Shown: positions 22,675-35,130, counted from the stretch's first letter. The stretch is 64,000 nucleotides of DNA from Stropharia rugosoannulata (GCA_028532985.1 JANCIK010000010.1:372001-436000), one strand, 5' to 3'. Notes: generated from the sequence alone by a model not told the origin. Numbers and translations are program-made.

Positions 22675-25222
22675 TCACAGCATACTAGCATCGCTATCAT
22701 ACGATTGGCCGCTCAACCCATTCACGAGGTCCTCGACCGCCGCCTCGTCCCGTGTGTCGTCGTTTTCGTGCCCTGGTGCGGCGCTCCCGTCCCTGTTCCT
22801 AGATGGGTCCCCGGTCCTAGGCATATTCTCATTCCTCGCTTGACGTGCGCCGTATTCGTCATCGTGATCGTCTGCAAGCTCATCAACCTCTTCCTCCCCC
22901 TCCCCCTCTTCCGCCTCAGCCTGCACCTGCACCTGCACTCGCAATGTTACCTCCCCGCGCCCCATAGAAAGACCTACTGGCTCGGTCCTGATAGACGCGG
23001 GGCGGGTGTGCATATTCGAACTCGAAGGCCTGGGCTCCGTACGTTCTGGTTCATGTCCACGTTCAGCTTCACGTTCATGTTTATGTCCATGTTCAAATTC
23101 AGGCATAGAATTCGGGCGAACCGGTGCAGGCAAAAGAAAAATCGGTTCAGGCGTACTCAACCGCATACCAAGCCCCTGCGCGCGTGTCGGTGTCGGTTTC
23201 GGTGTCTTAGTTGTTGTGGTTTTAGCTGTAGTTTTAGCTGGCGTATTAGGTGCAGATAAACCAGCGGCAGCGGCAGTTCTGGACGCAGGCGTCTTACGTG
23301 CCCTCGGGGTACGCGGGGTACGCGGAGAGGGTGAAGGCATGCTCATCCCCTTCCTCTTTCGTGTCAGCGTCGCAGCAGCAGCAGCAGAAACAGAAGGGTC
23401 GGCCTCCGGCCGTTCTGTGATAAACACATACGAGCTCGGCGCCGGCGCGCTGGTCCCGACTGGTGTTGTTGGCGGATGCAGCGGTGTTGGTGGGTGCGCG
23501 AGGGAATTTGCCTGTGGTGGCCCTGTACCGTGATCGTGCAGCTGGAAGAGCTGCTGGTCCACCGGAACCACTACGCCCGTCTGCTGAGCCTGCACTTGCT
23601 GCTGCGATCGCTGCACCTGCCTAAGCCCCCGCATACGCATCCGGTGCTGCTCCCGTCTCCAATCATCCCTGCCTGGCCCGCCTCCACCATCATCCTCATC
23701 GCCATCGCCATCGCCACCTCCAACCTCGCCATCACCATCCTCCTCCTCCTCCTCCTCCTCTTCCCCCTCTTCCCCATCTTCACCAACCAGACTCTCCCCA
23801 CTCTCCTCCTCCTCCTCCCTCCTCAGCGCCCTCTCCCTCTCCGTCGCCTTCTCGAATGCGCGTATCTCATTTTCCCTCCTGAGCTTCGACAGCACTGCCT
23901 CCTCCCTCTTTGAAGCAGCGACTACCTGTTTCCAATGGCGCGGCAGGTGTGCGACCGGAACCAAAGGCAAACCACCCGAACCCAACGCACCCGGACCCAT
24001 CGTATCCGCCGTGAGCGACCCGCCGCCAATATCCATTCCAGTGAACACCTCGTGTGCAGGGGCAGGGCGCACAGAAGTAACATTGATGAACCCAAAGTAG
24101 TTCGTCCCCGCTAGCGCGCTCGGTTTATGCATATGCCGGGACACCTTCAGCTTCTCACGCATATCGGGAATCTTGCGCTCGCCCAGCAGGGACTCGGTCA
24201 CGACGGACTTGGGCGGCTGTTTGTGCCGCGCTGGCGTGGTCGCGGTCGCGGTCGTGGGCGGGGTCGTGGAGGCTGGGCCGCTGGCACGGGTGGGGACAGG
24301 GGCTGAAGAGGAGGAGGAAGAGAAGATGCTAACTGGAGGTTCAATCTGTGTGCGAGCGGGGCTGCCTGATGAGTGACGCGTACCGGGGTTTGGGGGTGCC
24401 TCAATCTGCGGATTGGGTTTGTTCCTAGGGGCGGCCGTGCCCACTCTCTGCCGCCCTAGATTTGCTGTTTCCTCGTGTTGTGGTTCTTGACGGGGTGCGG
24501 CACTCGCCCCTCCACGTGCGTTCTGCGCTTGCGGCTGCGGCTGCGCTGTCCGTGGTTCCTGCGACGACGACGGTGCTGGTGGCAGCGCGCCCCTCAACTG
24601 ACGATGCCACTCTGCATACCTCGCGCGTTCGCCCTCCACCTGCACCCTCTGCTTCGCCTCGCGCTCCTCCCTCTTCTTCGCACGCTCCCGCCTCTTACGT
24701 TCCTTATCCTTCATCTTATGCTCAGCCTCCCACTCATCCCACGCCGCAATCCGCTGTCGCTCGCTCTCCTCGTGCGCACGCGCCTCTTCTTCTGCCCTTT
24801 TGCGCTCCTCCTCCGCACTTTTCTGCTCCTTCAGCACCTCCACAAGCCGCGCGCGCAAGCGCTCTGCATGGGTGCCCCCGCGCAGGGGCGGTGAGGGAGT
24901 GTACCTAAGGCGCTGCGATCCCACGGGCTGGGCGGGGTACACCGGCGACACGCTCGCGTATCTCCAGTTGGCACCCTCCGAAGTCGAAGCGGATTGCGGC
25001 GGAGGCGGCGACGTGGTCAGATCGATTACAGCGTCAGTATCGGGTACCGGGCTAGGATCGGTGTACGGGTAAGGGCTCGTGCTAGTCATCGACATCCCGC
25101 GCGACTCGGTGTGCTCTATATTGTCAGCGTCGCGCACGCGCATTTTACCCTTCGCGCGGCGCAAGCGTTCGCGTTCGCGTTCGCCGTCTTTCATTACGTC
25201 AGCGTTGATGTCGTCCGGGTCT
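22675..25222 (-). pseudogene. 3' part of large low-complexity host gene, copy A (split by the KDZ transposon)
   Basis: Reads in one frame from about 25222 (DPDDINADV, then Met at 25194) to a stop at 22675. There is only about 28 bp between its first Met and the putative transposon end, so it lacks a promoter of its own. The sequence has a long charged coiled-coil-like stretch (EEERKRAEEEARAHEESERQRIAAWDEWEAEHKMKDKERKRRERAKK), a conserved-looking core (SLLGERKIPDMREKLKVSRHMHKPSALAGTNYFGFINVTS), a Glu/Asp/Gly-rich acidic run near 23700-23800, and basic Pro-rich segments. It is the apparent continuation of 44718-40171 across the insertion. No enzymatic domain is recognised. Possible alternative: an independent gene using a transposon-borne promoter. 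Confidence 0.7.
25214..25222 (+). repeat. putative target-site duplication, left copy
   Basis: TCCGGGTCT here is identical to 40162-40170. Joining the host sequence across the two copies gives a continuous frame (DNVVDPDDINADVMK). Element class (KDZ) is reported to make 8-9-bp duplications. Confidence 0.55.
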
Positions 25223-25246
25223 GTGGGTTATAGACAGGCAGTAATG

Positions 25247-25264
25247 CCCGGATAAAGTACCGGG
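25247..25264 (+). repeat. terminal/subterminal inverted repeat, left (CCCGGATAAAGTACCGGG)
   Basis: Inverted match (17/18) to 40150-40167. It is itself a partial palindrome (CCCGG...CCGGG). Confidence 0.7.
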
Positions 25265-25559
25265 TGTTACCTACAATTGACACCCGAGCATGCCAGCCAT
25301 TTTACCCCCGGTTTGATGCGGACTGTTACATAATCACGGTGTATCACATTGCCCTGTATCCAATGTAGTATTGCAATACATAACTCGTTATCTAGTATTA
25401 CCAATGATGCTGTTTTTCAATTTTCGTTGCAGAATTCCACCACATATTAATTTGTACGAGATGATGCTGTATCCTGTGTATATGGCGGATTTTTACCACG
25501 GGCGCCTGTTACCAAACTAATGGCAGAGTCCATCCAATTTCACCCCCCCATTGTCTTGC

Positions 25560-26140
25560 AGAATTCTACCACAATAACTGTACTCTGCATTTATGGTAGA
25601 AGAATACCACTGCGCGCAGCGCGTGTCAGCGTGGTGAAAATATCCAGCTGCATGGTGTATGCGTCGCGGTGGTAGAAATATACCACTGCGTGCCGCGTGT
25701 GTTAGCGTGGTAGATTTCACAGCTGCATGGCGTGCGCGTTGCAGTAGTAGAATTATACCACTGTGCGCCGCATGTGTCGCAGTGTATAATTCTACCAGTG
25801 CACGGCGTGCGCGACGCTGTGGTAGAAATATACCACTGCGCGCCGCGTATGTCAGCGTGGTGAAAATATCCAGCTGCACGGCGTGCGCAACGCAGTAGTA
25901 GAATTGTACTACTGTGTGCCGCGTGTGTCAGCGTGGTTGATTTCACTGCTGCACGGCGTGCGCGTCGCGGTAGTAGAATTATACCACTGTGCGCCGCGTG
26001 TGTCGCAGTGTATAATTCTACCACTGCACGGCGTGCGCGACGCTCTGGTAGAATTATACCACGGCGCGCCGCATGTGTCAGCGTGGTAAATTTCACAGCT
26101 GCACGGCGTGCGCGCGTGTGTATCACAGTGGTAGAATTCT
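25560..26140. repeat. left subterminal palindrome array
   Basis: Tandem array of imperfect palindromes of type GTGGTAGAAATATACCAC / GTAGAATTATACCAC, separated by GC-rich linkers such as GCGCGCCGCGTGTGTCAGCG and CACGGCGTGCGCGACGC. A higher-order period of about 223 bp is visible: blocks at 25745 and 25968 match closely. No coding potential; the ORFs across it are repeat artefacts. Confidence 0.9.
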
Positions 26141-26202
26141 GTGCGCTGTTGCCCACCCCCCCTTCCTCGAACCACGCTGATCTCAACTGTAACAGGTGCC
26201 CC

Positions 26203-26796
26203 ATGTACCCTCGTCCACTGCCTCATCCCAATACCCCTCCGCAGAAAACTGATAGCATAGAAGATGTTACACTGTCCTGCTTAATGTCGCAAAGTGAACA
26301 GCATAACCAACTATTCTACTATGGTGAAGAACTGGATAGTTTCAACATGTACTTCAATTATCGATGTACTGTTGAGGATGACACGGCTGCATCTCAGACG
26401 GAAGATGACTTTGACATCGAAGGGCTGACTGTACTTGCACAAATTGCTCGGTATATTGTAAGTGTGTTATGGTCTAAGTTCAATGTAGATGTTCATTATA
26501 GCTTTTATATTGAGCAGAGGCGTCTTGGTCTGGATGTGCTCTCAGTCGCTGCGACCCGAGTGGCATATAATCTGCTGGTACAGTTGTGGCAATCACAGGA
26601 AGTCATACTTTCTCGATATCACGAGCGACACCCTTCAAAACAGGATTGGGAACTATATGGGCGGAACGAGGACATTGAGTTCTTGTTTTTGATGTCTCAA
26701 AACGCACTGCACTTCCCTCAGTGCAAATATCGGTTCACAGTCCCCAATGTGCGTATCATAATGCACTTACTGGTGATTAATATTAATAGGTACTGA
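26203..26796 (+). CDS. Transposon accessory gene 1, unknown function
   Basis: First ATG after the left array opens a frame of 197 codons (MYPRPLPHPNTPPQK...). The N-terminal 45 residues are Pro/Gln-rich. The rest is helical-looking and acidic, with DDFDIEGLTVLAQIARYIVSVLWSKF and RVAYNLLVQLWQSQEVILSRYHERHPSKQDWELY. A GTGCGT donor directly after FTVPN could end the exon earlier, leaving a second exon unidentified before 27153. It lies between the subterminal array and the transposase gene, reading in the same direction. No domain is recognised; it might be a 5' exon of the transposase gene instead. Confidence 0.55.
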   Translation: MYPRPLPHPNTPPQKTDSIEDVTLSCLMSQSEQHNQLFYYGEELDSFNMYFNYRCTVEDDTAASQTEDDFDIEGLTVLAQIARYIVSVLWSKFNVDVHYSFYIEQRRLGLDVLSVAATRVAYNLLVQLWQSQEVILSRYHERHPSKQDWELYGRNEDIEFLFLMSQNALHFPQCKYRFTVPNVRIIMHLLVININRY

Positions 26797-27152
26797 CTTG
26801 TTTAAAGGTAACTAAATTAACTTTAGATTAATTGCTCAGGAGGCGACATCAATAGCTTGTAGTCACTGTGTATTTACATACAATCTATTCCATACTATGG
26901 AGATTTTATGCGATACAGCGACGAATATTCCATGAGCAAATTTGACTACACATTAACAGAAATATGTTGAATTTGCGGCACAACCTTGTAGACGTGGTAG
27001 ACTTCTACCATAGAATCAGATATGTGAACTCGTCATAGTAATGATAGTGGTAGAATTGGGCTAGGATGGGATTACATCCAAGAGCTGTATAGAGCGAGCA
27101 AACATCCAACGAACATCTCATAAATCTACTTGCTGTTAGCAGTTTCTAAGTC

Positions 27153-30100
27153 ATGGCATCACATACTGTCCGCCTGCAATACGACCGCCCCAAGTCAACG
27201 AAACAGCATGTGGTGTATGAATCTTCTTCTATCAGTATTACTACACCACGGCGCAAACAGTCTCGTCGCTCGAAGAAAGCAGCTGGTGAAGCCCAGAGGC
27301 ACACGCACGCACCATATCCCAAGCCTTTGTCTACTCCCTCCCCGCCCATCCATGCCACACTACCTTCCAATAGTCCTCAGCAGTTTAATCTAGGCGGCGA
27401 AGACTTACTGCTGTATAGCATGGACAGTTCTATGCCATTTCAAGAGACCTCCATGCCCGCTGCACCTACTGGCGGTCCTCCTGATATTTCTATGGATGGA
27501 GAGAGTGAGATCAATGTACAAAACGATGAAGAAAACTATGCCTTGTTTATTGAAGCTGTTCTATCCGATCAATGTTCATTTCTTCGACTCACTGAAGACT
27601 TGTTTGTGGCCAATGAATGGAATGCAGACAGGAATGAGGCGCTTCTAGTATGTCTTATGTTTTACATACAACTAAATATCTACTCAATCCAATCCAGTCG
27701 CGATGGGTCCATGTACAGAGTATCCAACACGGTGAAGAATTCCGAATCGGTTGCCAGTGTCCTCAAGGAAAACGACATTCAAAATGCTTTCACATCTCTT
27801 ATCTCTCTGAGTTCCAATCCGTACACTTTCCACCTTTTCAGTGCTTTCCTGGTACGCCTTTTCATATCTTGGACAATAGGTATTTAATAGAGAGATTAGA
27901 TGACAATAGACGCACCTTTCTATGTGCAAAGGATGAAACACCTCGGGATGGGATATACGACTCTGTCTTCTCTGTACCGGGTGCTCCACATGAGCTGTCT
28001 ATGACAGTCAAACAGCGCGCGCAATTGTCAAGCACCGTGGAGACGAGAAGGGTGGTGGTACATGGAAATGTACAAGAGACCAGGGCGCTTCAAGCTGCTG
28101 GCATATTGTGCAAGCACGTCATACACTCCAACAGCATGTACACTTCAGTTCTAATGCCTTCGACGAGGAGGCGGGATCTGGGGCATTGGAGTATTCACAC
28201 GGTATGCGAGATATGACTCAATTTAATGGCTTTCTACTCACATGTACACCTCTGCTATAGATTTTACTCCAGCTCAGCATGTTAAGGCAAGCGCAAGCGC
28301 CGTTTCATACATGCCCTTGCCACCACCTGCATGGGCTAAAATCTCTACAGATCCAGTCGTTGTACAGCCTCCTCTATTTGAGACATCACGTCCCCTCGAT
28401 TTAATCCCCCTTGATGAGCAGTCGACTTGCTGCTGTCAATCCCCAAGAGTAACATATAATCCTTTTGCTGCCTCATTGCATATGGAATGTACAATATATG
28501 GACTCACTGGCGCTGTTCAAACAACTATAGATGTGCAGCGTTGCGGAATGTGTAAACGTCGTTTTATTGGACCTGACTGTCAACAACTAGGTCTGTTTAA
28601 CTTTAACAATAAAACACTGTTGACGCACGAGCTCCTGGACGACTATACCAACCAATTCACAACCTCTGAGACACCATTTATAGCGTGGGTCACCGTGATA
28701 TCTAGGAGATATGAAGCCAGAAATTCAAGTATTCCTTTTGTCAGTGACCGCTTATTCCGAGCTGCTTGGTTTGCATACATCCAACTGGTTCAATTCAATC
28801 AAGACATGATCTGTCCAGAGTGTGGTCCCAATCCCGAAGCCATCATTGTCGACGGTGTTACACTTGCATTTAACCGCCGTAACCTCAGGCCCACTCTGCG
28901 TCCGCCCACCACAATCCATTCCGACTCTCCCAACAAGAACAACGTCAAGCAAATGTCAGGACTCCAGTTTATTCCGAGCCTACAATTACGAGACGCCATT
29001 CGCAGTGTTCTTAATGGGCCTCCGCTGCTACTGTCTTTACCAGAAAATCCCAGCTCATCAATTGTCAATCCAAATGTTATGAGTGACTCTGAATTGAGCT
29101 CTGATAGTGATGCATCTTCCACTCAAGCACATTCTACTCGAAAGGGTCAGAAGGCTCAGAAGAAGGCTCAAAAACTCTTAAAGGCAATGCAGGACAGGAT
29201 CAAGCTCATTCCCTCCGTTATATTAATGTTAGATGAGGTAGATGCCTCACTATCACAGCTTTTTAGCCGTTGCTACGGCACCGGTGCTATCCTGAGAGGT
29301 GCACCCGCTCCAACAGTATACAAAAAATTGTTTCTTCAGGTTGGTGTATATAAAGCGGTCATTTTACCGGAGCTCCACTGATTTATTTCAATAGATAGCA
29401 GCGGAGGAAACCTGTCTCCAGATGGTGAATGGATCCGCGTTAGAAGATCTGCGCTATTTTTGTGCTTCATCGGCGGTTCCTGGCATGGAACATGACTTGT
29501 CCAAGCTTGTGTCGCATTTGACGTCTATTCCAGCCTTGTACCACACTGTTAACCATGAGCTGAAAGAAGGAACTGTCAAACCTGATACTATTAAGCTGTG
29601 TTTGTGGCTTTATGTGCGCGCATCAACAGTGCTTCGTCAACTCGAAAAATATCCCGCTCCACCAGCTGAAATTGATCCCACCTTATATTCAACCACGGAT
29701 CGATGGCAAGAGGTACTTTTATTTATTTTTCTCCTGTAGTACTATGGCTTACAATTGTTATACAGACTGGATCGTTCTACGGAATGCCTCAAGTACGACA
29801 TCGCCCAAGATATCCAAATATGAAGTATGAAAATCTTCCAGACTCTGCCAAGAAAGAGAGTCGAGGCAAAGGATGCAACAAATTCTACGCAAAGTACGGT
29901 CAGTCACGACTTACTGGTGGAATTATGTGCATATGGTGTACCCATAGCATCTGCTATGGGTTCCATTGTATTCCTTCTGCTGAAGGGAGAAATGATGTGT
30001 TCTCGGCTGTGTACACAAGATGGAAAACTGCACCAAAAATCATTGTATATGATTTTGCGTGCGCTCTACAGCCCTATTGCATGATACGCGAACCGGCATT

Positions 30101-30356
30101 CTTTTCTAAAACCCTATTTGTTATCGATGTCTTCCATGCCACAGGGCATACAAAGTGTGGCCATGCCTCGTTTTTGAATACTTACTGCTCGACTAATCCT
30201 ACTCTTCTGTACATTAATTCCAGTGCGGCCGAATGCGGAAACGGAGGTATATTACGAATTCGAAAACCGGTGGTTTATATGTCACAGGAGCGGGCTATTA
30301 TTTATACCAAGACGTTTCTTTCTGTGTGGAACCGTCAAAGAATTAGATCATTGTAG
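27153..30356 (+). CDS. KDZ (Kyakuja-Dileera-Zisupton) transposase with SWIM-like and cysteine-cluster zinc motifs
   Basis: Catalyses movement of the surrounding element. Exon 1 is 27153-27647; a 50-nt intron leads to exon 2 at 27698 with a CxC...CxH motif (GCQCPQGKRHSKCFH). A second motif, KCTRDQGASSCWHI, lies in another frame near 28060, so at least one more intron is present there; its boundaries are unresolved. From 28261 the cysteine cluster reads CCCQSPR...RCGMCKRRFIGPDC...LGLFNFNN, followed by LLDDYTNQF, ETPFIAWVTVISRRYE, FRAAWFAYIQLVQF, CPECGPNPEAIIVDGVTLAF. The catalytic part (29765-30356) has LTGGIMCIWCTHSICYGFHCI, KIIVYDFACALQPYC, TLFVIDVFHATGHTKCG, YINSSAAECGN and AIIYTKTFLSVWNR; the Asp residues of YDFAC and VID and the Glu of AAECG fit an RNase H-fold triad. 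No stop interrupts the conserved blocks, so the gene may be intact. Confidence 0.9.
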
Positions 30357-30602
30357 ACTTGGTTAGACTAGTACTTAGTGCATGTATTAGAACCATAAAG
30401 AAGTCACTCAATTGACGCCTGTGGCAGAGACAAGTTAAATGGATATAGTTGATCAATGGTAGAATTTCCCCGCAAGGCAAAAGGTTTCTGGTTGTGAAAT
30501 TTCGGTGCAGTGATATTTTGATGGTCCGATCCTGCTTTGCCACGGCGCAATTCACTGCGACTCTCACTTTGATTTTATCCCGTCTGCCTTCGATATTGCG
30601 GA

Positions 30603-32339
30603 ATGACCGAGACAGTAAGTAGTAGAAGATTGACTCGTGCCACAACGGCATCACCAGCTAAAGCAAAGGTAAGTTTATCTATAGACAGTCTCTTAAACTG
30701 CTTTCTGATTCTGAATGTGATACTTAGACCGCAAGTCGACAACCCAGCCGCTGCACAAAGTGCGAGAAAAGGCCATTGAAAAGCCAGTGTGTCCATTCCA
30801 AGGCGGGAAGAGTATACTTAGAGCAACAGTCCCAGGTATATTTCTACTTCATGTCTATCAATAATAACATTCTTGAAAGGCAAATCTTTAGACAGATAAA
30901 GACATATCCTCACATAGAACATCAACTCGAGTGGTCGCGGAACCTGCAGAACCTAGTCTTACTACGGGCGTGCCGTTTCTGCAGCCTCTGCCATCAAGCA
31001 CGGCGTTACACTTCCTACCGGTATGTCTGTTGTTATTATAAATGCTTTTACATGTTTCAGTCCTGACAAACCTGTCAGCCCGATTTCCTACAGAATGCAA
31101 TGCATACTGAGGAGCCACAAACGACTGCGACTCTTGGACCTATGACTTTGGATCCAATGCTAGTCACCCAGAACTCAGCAGCGTCAAGCATGATTGGCAC
31201 CAACCAGATGGTAGATGCTAGTCCCACGGCCTCAAGAGCACCTCCACGCTGCAGCATATGTCCTGGTCGCCCAATTAGAGATCAATGTAGTCACACGAAG
31301 AAAGGATCGGCATTTCTGATTCAACAAAATATCTTACAGGTGTGACTAGATCATTATCCGATGACATACGATTTTACTCATGATGGCAGGAATTAAATCT
31401 GCACACTCAACATCTCGCCAGCTTGAGCACTCACGCGCCGGATATACGCAGCGATTCCATGTCTCTTCCGTCTGCGATACCTCGTGGTTTGTTTGATTTA
31501 CCAACAAGAGATTCAGGATCAGGGGCAAATGACAGGTGAGATGAGTCAATTTCTCACATAAAATTCCTATAGTGGAACTAAACCGATGCTCATAGCAGCC
31601 CAATGCGCGAGGAGGTCGCCTCAAACGCCGACTCAGCATTTACCACACCAATTCGAGGTGAACCGCACACTGGCAAATCTGACAAATCAAAGAAAGACCG
31701 TCTTCGTGCCACAGCATCGAACCCTATATACGGCCATGTTGACGGACTATACCGTGGTACAAGCAAGCATTGTATGTATGCTCTAATTATCTCAATCCAA
31801 AATCAGACCAGCCTCATTTTGTTTCATTCTAGCATTACACCGTGGCCACCAACTTCCCAACGAGATTATGGATAGTGATAAGTGTCATAGGTACTTCACG
31901 GAGATGGTTAACAGCTTGATAGTTCGTGTAAGTAATCCGTTTATTCATTCAATTACATTGACAAATATTGTCGTATGTACAGTGCGAGGATTTGTCCGTG
32001 CAAACCGGCTGCTGGCTCTTTTTTGGTGCCCAGAATCCAACATCCCGCGTTCCGCCTCTGCATTATGCGTCTCCCAGGATCCGCAACGAATCAGAGGAGA
32101 TCTCTGAATTTGGTTCCTACTTTTGCACAGTCTTGCATGAACTAATGGACGCTCGCCGTAAAGACACACTCAAGGTTCAACGTCACCTCCAAGAGGTGAA
32201 GAAACAAAAGGAGCTCTTGGAGAGCGAGTTGGAAACACTTCGGCTGCAGGGTAGCAGTAAAGACGCACTCATTGCTAAGTATCAGGAAACATTTGGTAGC
32301 ATACAGCATGGGGATGTGGGGTCAACTTCTACTGTCTGA
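30603..32339 (+). CDS. Transposon accessory gene 2: tandem Cys/His motifs plus C-terminal coiled coil
   Basis: Multi-exon model starting MTETVSSRRLTRATTASPAKAK (30603), then exons near 30727-30835, 30895-31020, 31095-31338, 31389-31530, 31600-31775, 31830-31929 and 31981-32339. Two related short motifs occur: RCTKCEKRPLKSQCVHSKAG and RCSICPGRPIRDQCSHTKKG, both C-x2-C-x8-C-x-H followed by a hydrophilic linker and (Y/F)L.QQ.(I/S)Q. This implies duplication of a small zinc-binding unit. The last exon contains ALHYASPRIRNESEEIS-like sequence, a short acidic segment and a heptad-rich helix (KVQRHLQEVKKQKELLESELETLRLQ). A DNA- or RNA-binding role is an inference from the motifs. It has no assigned family and no counterpart elsewhere in the window. 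Confidence 0.65.
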
Positions 32340-33043
32340 TCTAAATTACTGTAGTCGAGACCGTCATGTAGGCATATAAGACTATTATATATTTTTTGAC
32401 ACTAAGAAACTCAGATAACATGAGTGATAGAGACGGTGTTAATGGTAAAGTGGATATAGAATGCAGCGTAAAGGCAAGTCGCAACCGTCGCAACCGTCGC
32501 AAATGCGTTTGTGGATGATTTCGTATGCTCTGTACCTCATTAAATATCAATGCAAGGGCCACAAAACATGGTATACTTCATATCAAGCAATAAACACGCC
32601 TACAGATACCAATTTGGCATAGAAAAAACATGGTTGAGAAAGGGCTGTAAATTGAGGGTATAGGACATCAAACTCAGTACGAAACTATGGTTCTCAACTC
32701 GGTGAAATATACAACAATCATAAACCACCTCACTTCTAAGTGTTCATCTCTAATTCTGGCCTATGTCTATATTATACATCTCACATGGTATAAATCCAGT
32801 TAGAAATACGAGAAAAAACACTGTACATATGTAAGAAGACGAGGAGAATAGCCCGTCGCAAACACTGTCTTGGTGTTTGCGATTGAGTTACGATACATAT
32901 ATATGTCTCGAGCTCATACTCTAGGCGGTTGATTTCACACTTCTGATGTTATTATTATACAGATAGAAATTGGGTAGAAAGGATAATGAATTTAAATTGA
33001 GTATGGATACACAATTGTATGCATAGGCTACGTTACAGGGATG
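32340..33043. other. central spacer between convergent gene halves of the transposon
   Basis: AT-rich DNA where rightward and leftward genes converge. It contains a short GTCGCAACC duplication near 32478. No gene supported. Confidence 0.5.
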
Positions 33044-33974
33044 TTATTCAACGGAACGTGTTACCCTGGTCGAACTGGGGGCTTTTTCGCAGTCTGCAAG
33101 CACCTTTAGAAACTCTGCGTACCCTAAATCACCCAATCCAAGCATTTCTCGATGAATCAGTTGGAGGCGGCAGTCCAACACTGTTACTCCACAGGATAAC
33201 GCATTTGCCATCTCGATATGGTACCTGTAAAGGAGGGAGATAGCAAGAGGATCCGAAGGTAGGCGGCCTTGTATCGTATCTACCCGGCCGTGTATGTCTT
33301 TCCCTTCTTGAGAATGTTCGTAGATCTGTTTCACAAGATCTCTACAAGCAATGTGACCCTCTCTCCTGGCGTCGTAGAAAAGGATATCCAGAGTATCATT
33401 CCAGTTCCGCCAACCTCCCCAAACAGATGACCAGTCATAAACCCGATGTCTGAGGGAGATGAAGTGGTCATACTGCTCGAATGACGCGGACATGTTGTCA
33501 AAGTCTGGAGGTAAGTCCACCAAGGGCGGATACTTGGGTTTACGGCTACCATTCATGACTGCTTGCAGAACGCGAGATGATTTGTGGCGGCGTGGCAAAG
33601 ACGAAACATAGCATCCGTCAGGGCAGGTGTGATCTCCACCAGCTTGAATACTTGCATTGCTATACGCTGGTGTTAGTATTTATACTAGAAGAACATCAGA
33701 TATACAATACTTTACCTATAGGTTTTTAGCGGTATTTCTGCAAGAACGGTCTGAGATTCTTTCTTTTCTCTGATTAAAAATGTAATTAGCAAGATAATTC
33801 ATTTCACTGGAGGTTCACATACTTCTGTTTGAGACGGTTCAATCTATTCCGTTCCGCATTTTTCTTTTTGATAACATCCTTGTTTCTGTAGTATGTTAGT
33901 AAAAATTGAGGTGCTAAACAGTGATGCATATACCTTTCATAGTACCGTTGATCCTTTGATAGCTCATCGCTCAT
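33044..33974 (-). CDS. Transposon accessory gene 3, unknown function, basic N-terminus
   Basis: Starts MSDELSKDQRYYER at 33974, continues after a short intron as NKDVIKKKNAERNRLNRLKQK, then small exons, and a main exon from about 33650 to the stop at 33044. The N-terminal basic helix (YYERNKDVIKKKNAERNRLNRL) resembles the K/N/E-rich helices seen in various mobile-element nuclease or DNA-binding proteins. The main exon is helical with DWSSVWGGWRNWNDTLDILFYDARREGHIACRDLVKQIY. No catalytic motif is recognised. It reads toward the element centre. Confidence 0.6.
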
Positions 33975-34084
33975 TGGTAGGTAGATAATTGAACATTTGA
34001 CTTGAGCTTGTTAGGCAATGTGGGAGGAAGAAAGGAAGGTAAGCAACACATAATGACTTGGTGAAGCTCCCCTTGATGTCACAT

Positions 34085-35000
34085 GTGGCCGCACGGAACA
34101 GTGGGAGTGCGTCAGCCGACTGTGCGCAGTGCGCATCACTGTGGGAGAATTATCCCAGTTGTATGCAGGCGCATGAGCATAGCAAAATTCTCCCAGGCGT
34201 GCGTTGTGGGAGAATACCATGTTGTGCGCCATTTGTGTCAGTGTGGGCACCTGGTCTCCGTGTGAATTATTGTGCTATATAACGGACGCATCACTCTGGA
34301 GATATTCTACCAGCTGTGTGTTGGGAGAATACCCTGCCGTGCTGTGCTCATCAGCGTGGGATTTTATTACTTATGCACCGTGCGCGTTGGTTGTGGGAGA
34401 ATGCAACATAGTGCGCCGTGTATGTTAGTGTGGGAGAATTCTCCCATCTGTTTTCCGTGTGAATTAGTTAGCTGTATAGCGGGTGCATCTCCCTGGTGAG
34501 ATTCTACCAGCTGTGTGTTGGGAGAATACCCTGCCGTACTGTGTTCATCAGCGTGGGATTTTATTACTTATGCACCGTGCGCGCTGGTTGTGGGAGAATG
34601 CAACATAGTGCGCCGTGTATGTTAGTGTGGGAGAATTCTCCCATCTGTTTTCCGTGTGAATTAGTGAGCTGTATAGCGGGTACATCTCCCTGGTGAGATT
34701 CTACTAGCTGTGTGTTGGGAGGCCCTGCCGTGGCGTGCTCATTAGCGTGGGATTTTCTTACATATGAACTGTGTGCGTTGGCTGTGGGAGAATACGACAT
34801 TGTGTGCCGTGTGTGTCAGTGAGGGAGAATTCTCCCACTTGTTCTCTGTGTGAACTAGTATACTATATAGCGGGCGCATCTCCCTGGTGAAATTCTACCA
34901 GCTGTGTGTTGCGCGCACTTGTTTGGGAGAATACCCTGCTGTGCCGTGCTCGTCAGCTGTACACACCATGTGTCTTTGTGGTGGAATTATACTAGCTGTA
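34085..35000. repeat. central palindrome array (GTGGGAGAATTCTCCCAC type)
   Basis: Tandem blocks carrying GTGGGAGAATTCTCCCA(C/T) and half sites (TTGGGAGAATACCCTGC, GATTCTACCAGCTGTGTG). The higher-order period is about 198 bp: matching blocks begin near 34298, 34497 and 34695. The core differs from the outer arrays at one base per half-site (GGGAG versus GGTAG). No coding potential. Confidence 0.88.
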
Positions 35001-35130
35001 GGATTATACCTCTTTCTGTAGCCAAATTCCGTCATGGACGTCAGTCAATCGCACAAATGCTTAATAAATGTAAATGATAAAGTCAATGCAATTCACAAGG
35101 TAGCTAACACAACTACGGCATTTAAAAAAA

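Noticed and set aside
22705..24908. Several plus-strand ORFs opposite the 3' half of copy A
   Set aside because: Low-complexity shadows of a 2.5-kb minus-strand frame.
25560..26140. CRISPR-like array
   Set aside because: Repeats are palindromes with related, not unique, linkers, and the host is a eukaryote.
25626..26226. Long ORFs with Cys/His/Ala repeats over the left array
   Set aside because: They arise from the tandem palindromes, exist on both strands and have no coding logic.
28242..28960. TET/JBP dioxygenase gene (sometimes linked to KDZ elements)
   Set aside because: I looked for the His-x-Asp...His double-stranded beta-helix pattern in all genes of the element and did not see it.
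34085..35000. Central array as centromere-type satellite
   Set aside because: Under 1 kb and confined to the transposon interior; its core is a variant of the terminal arrays.
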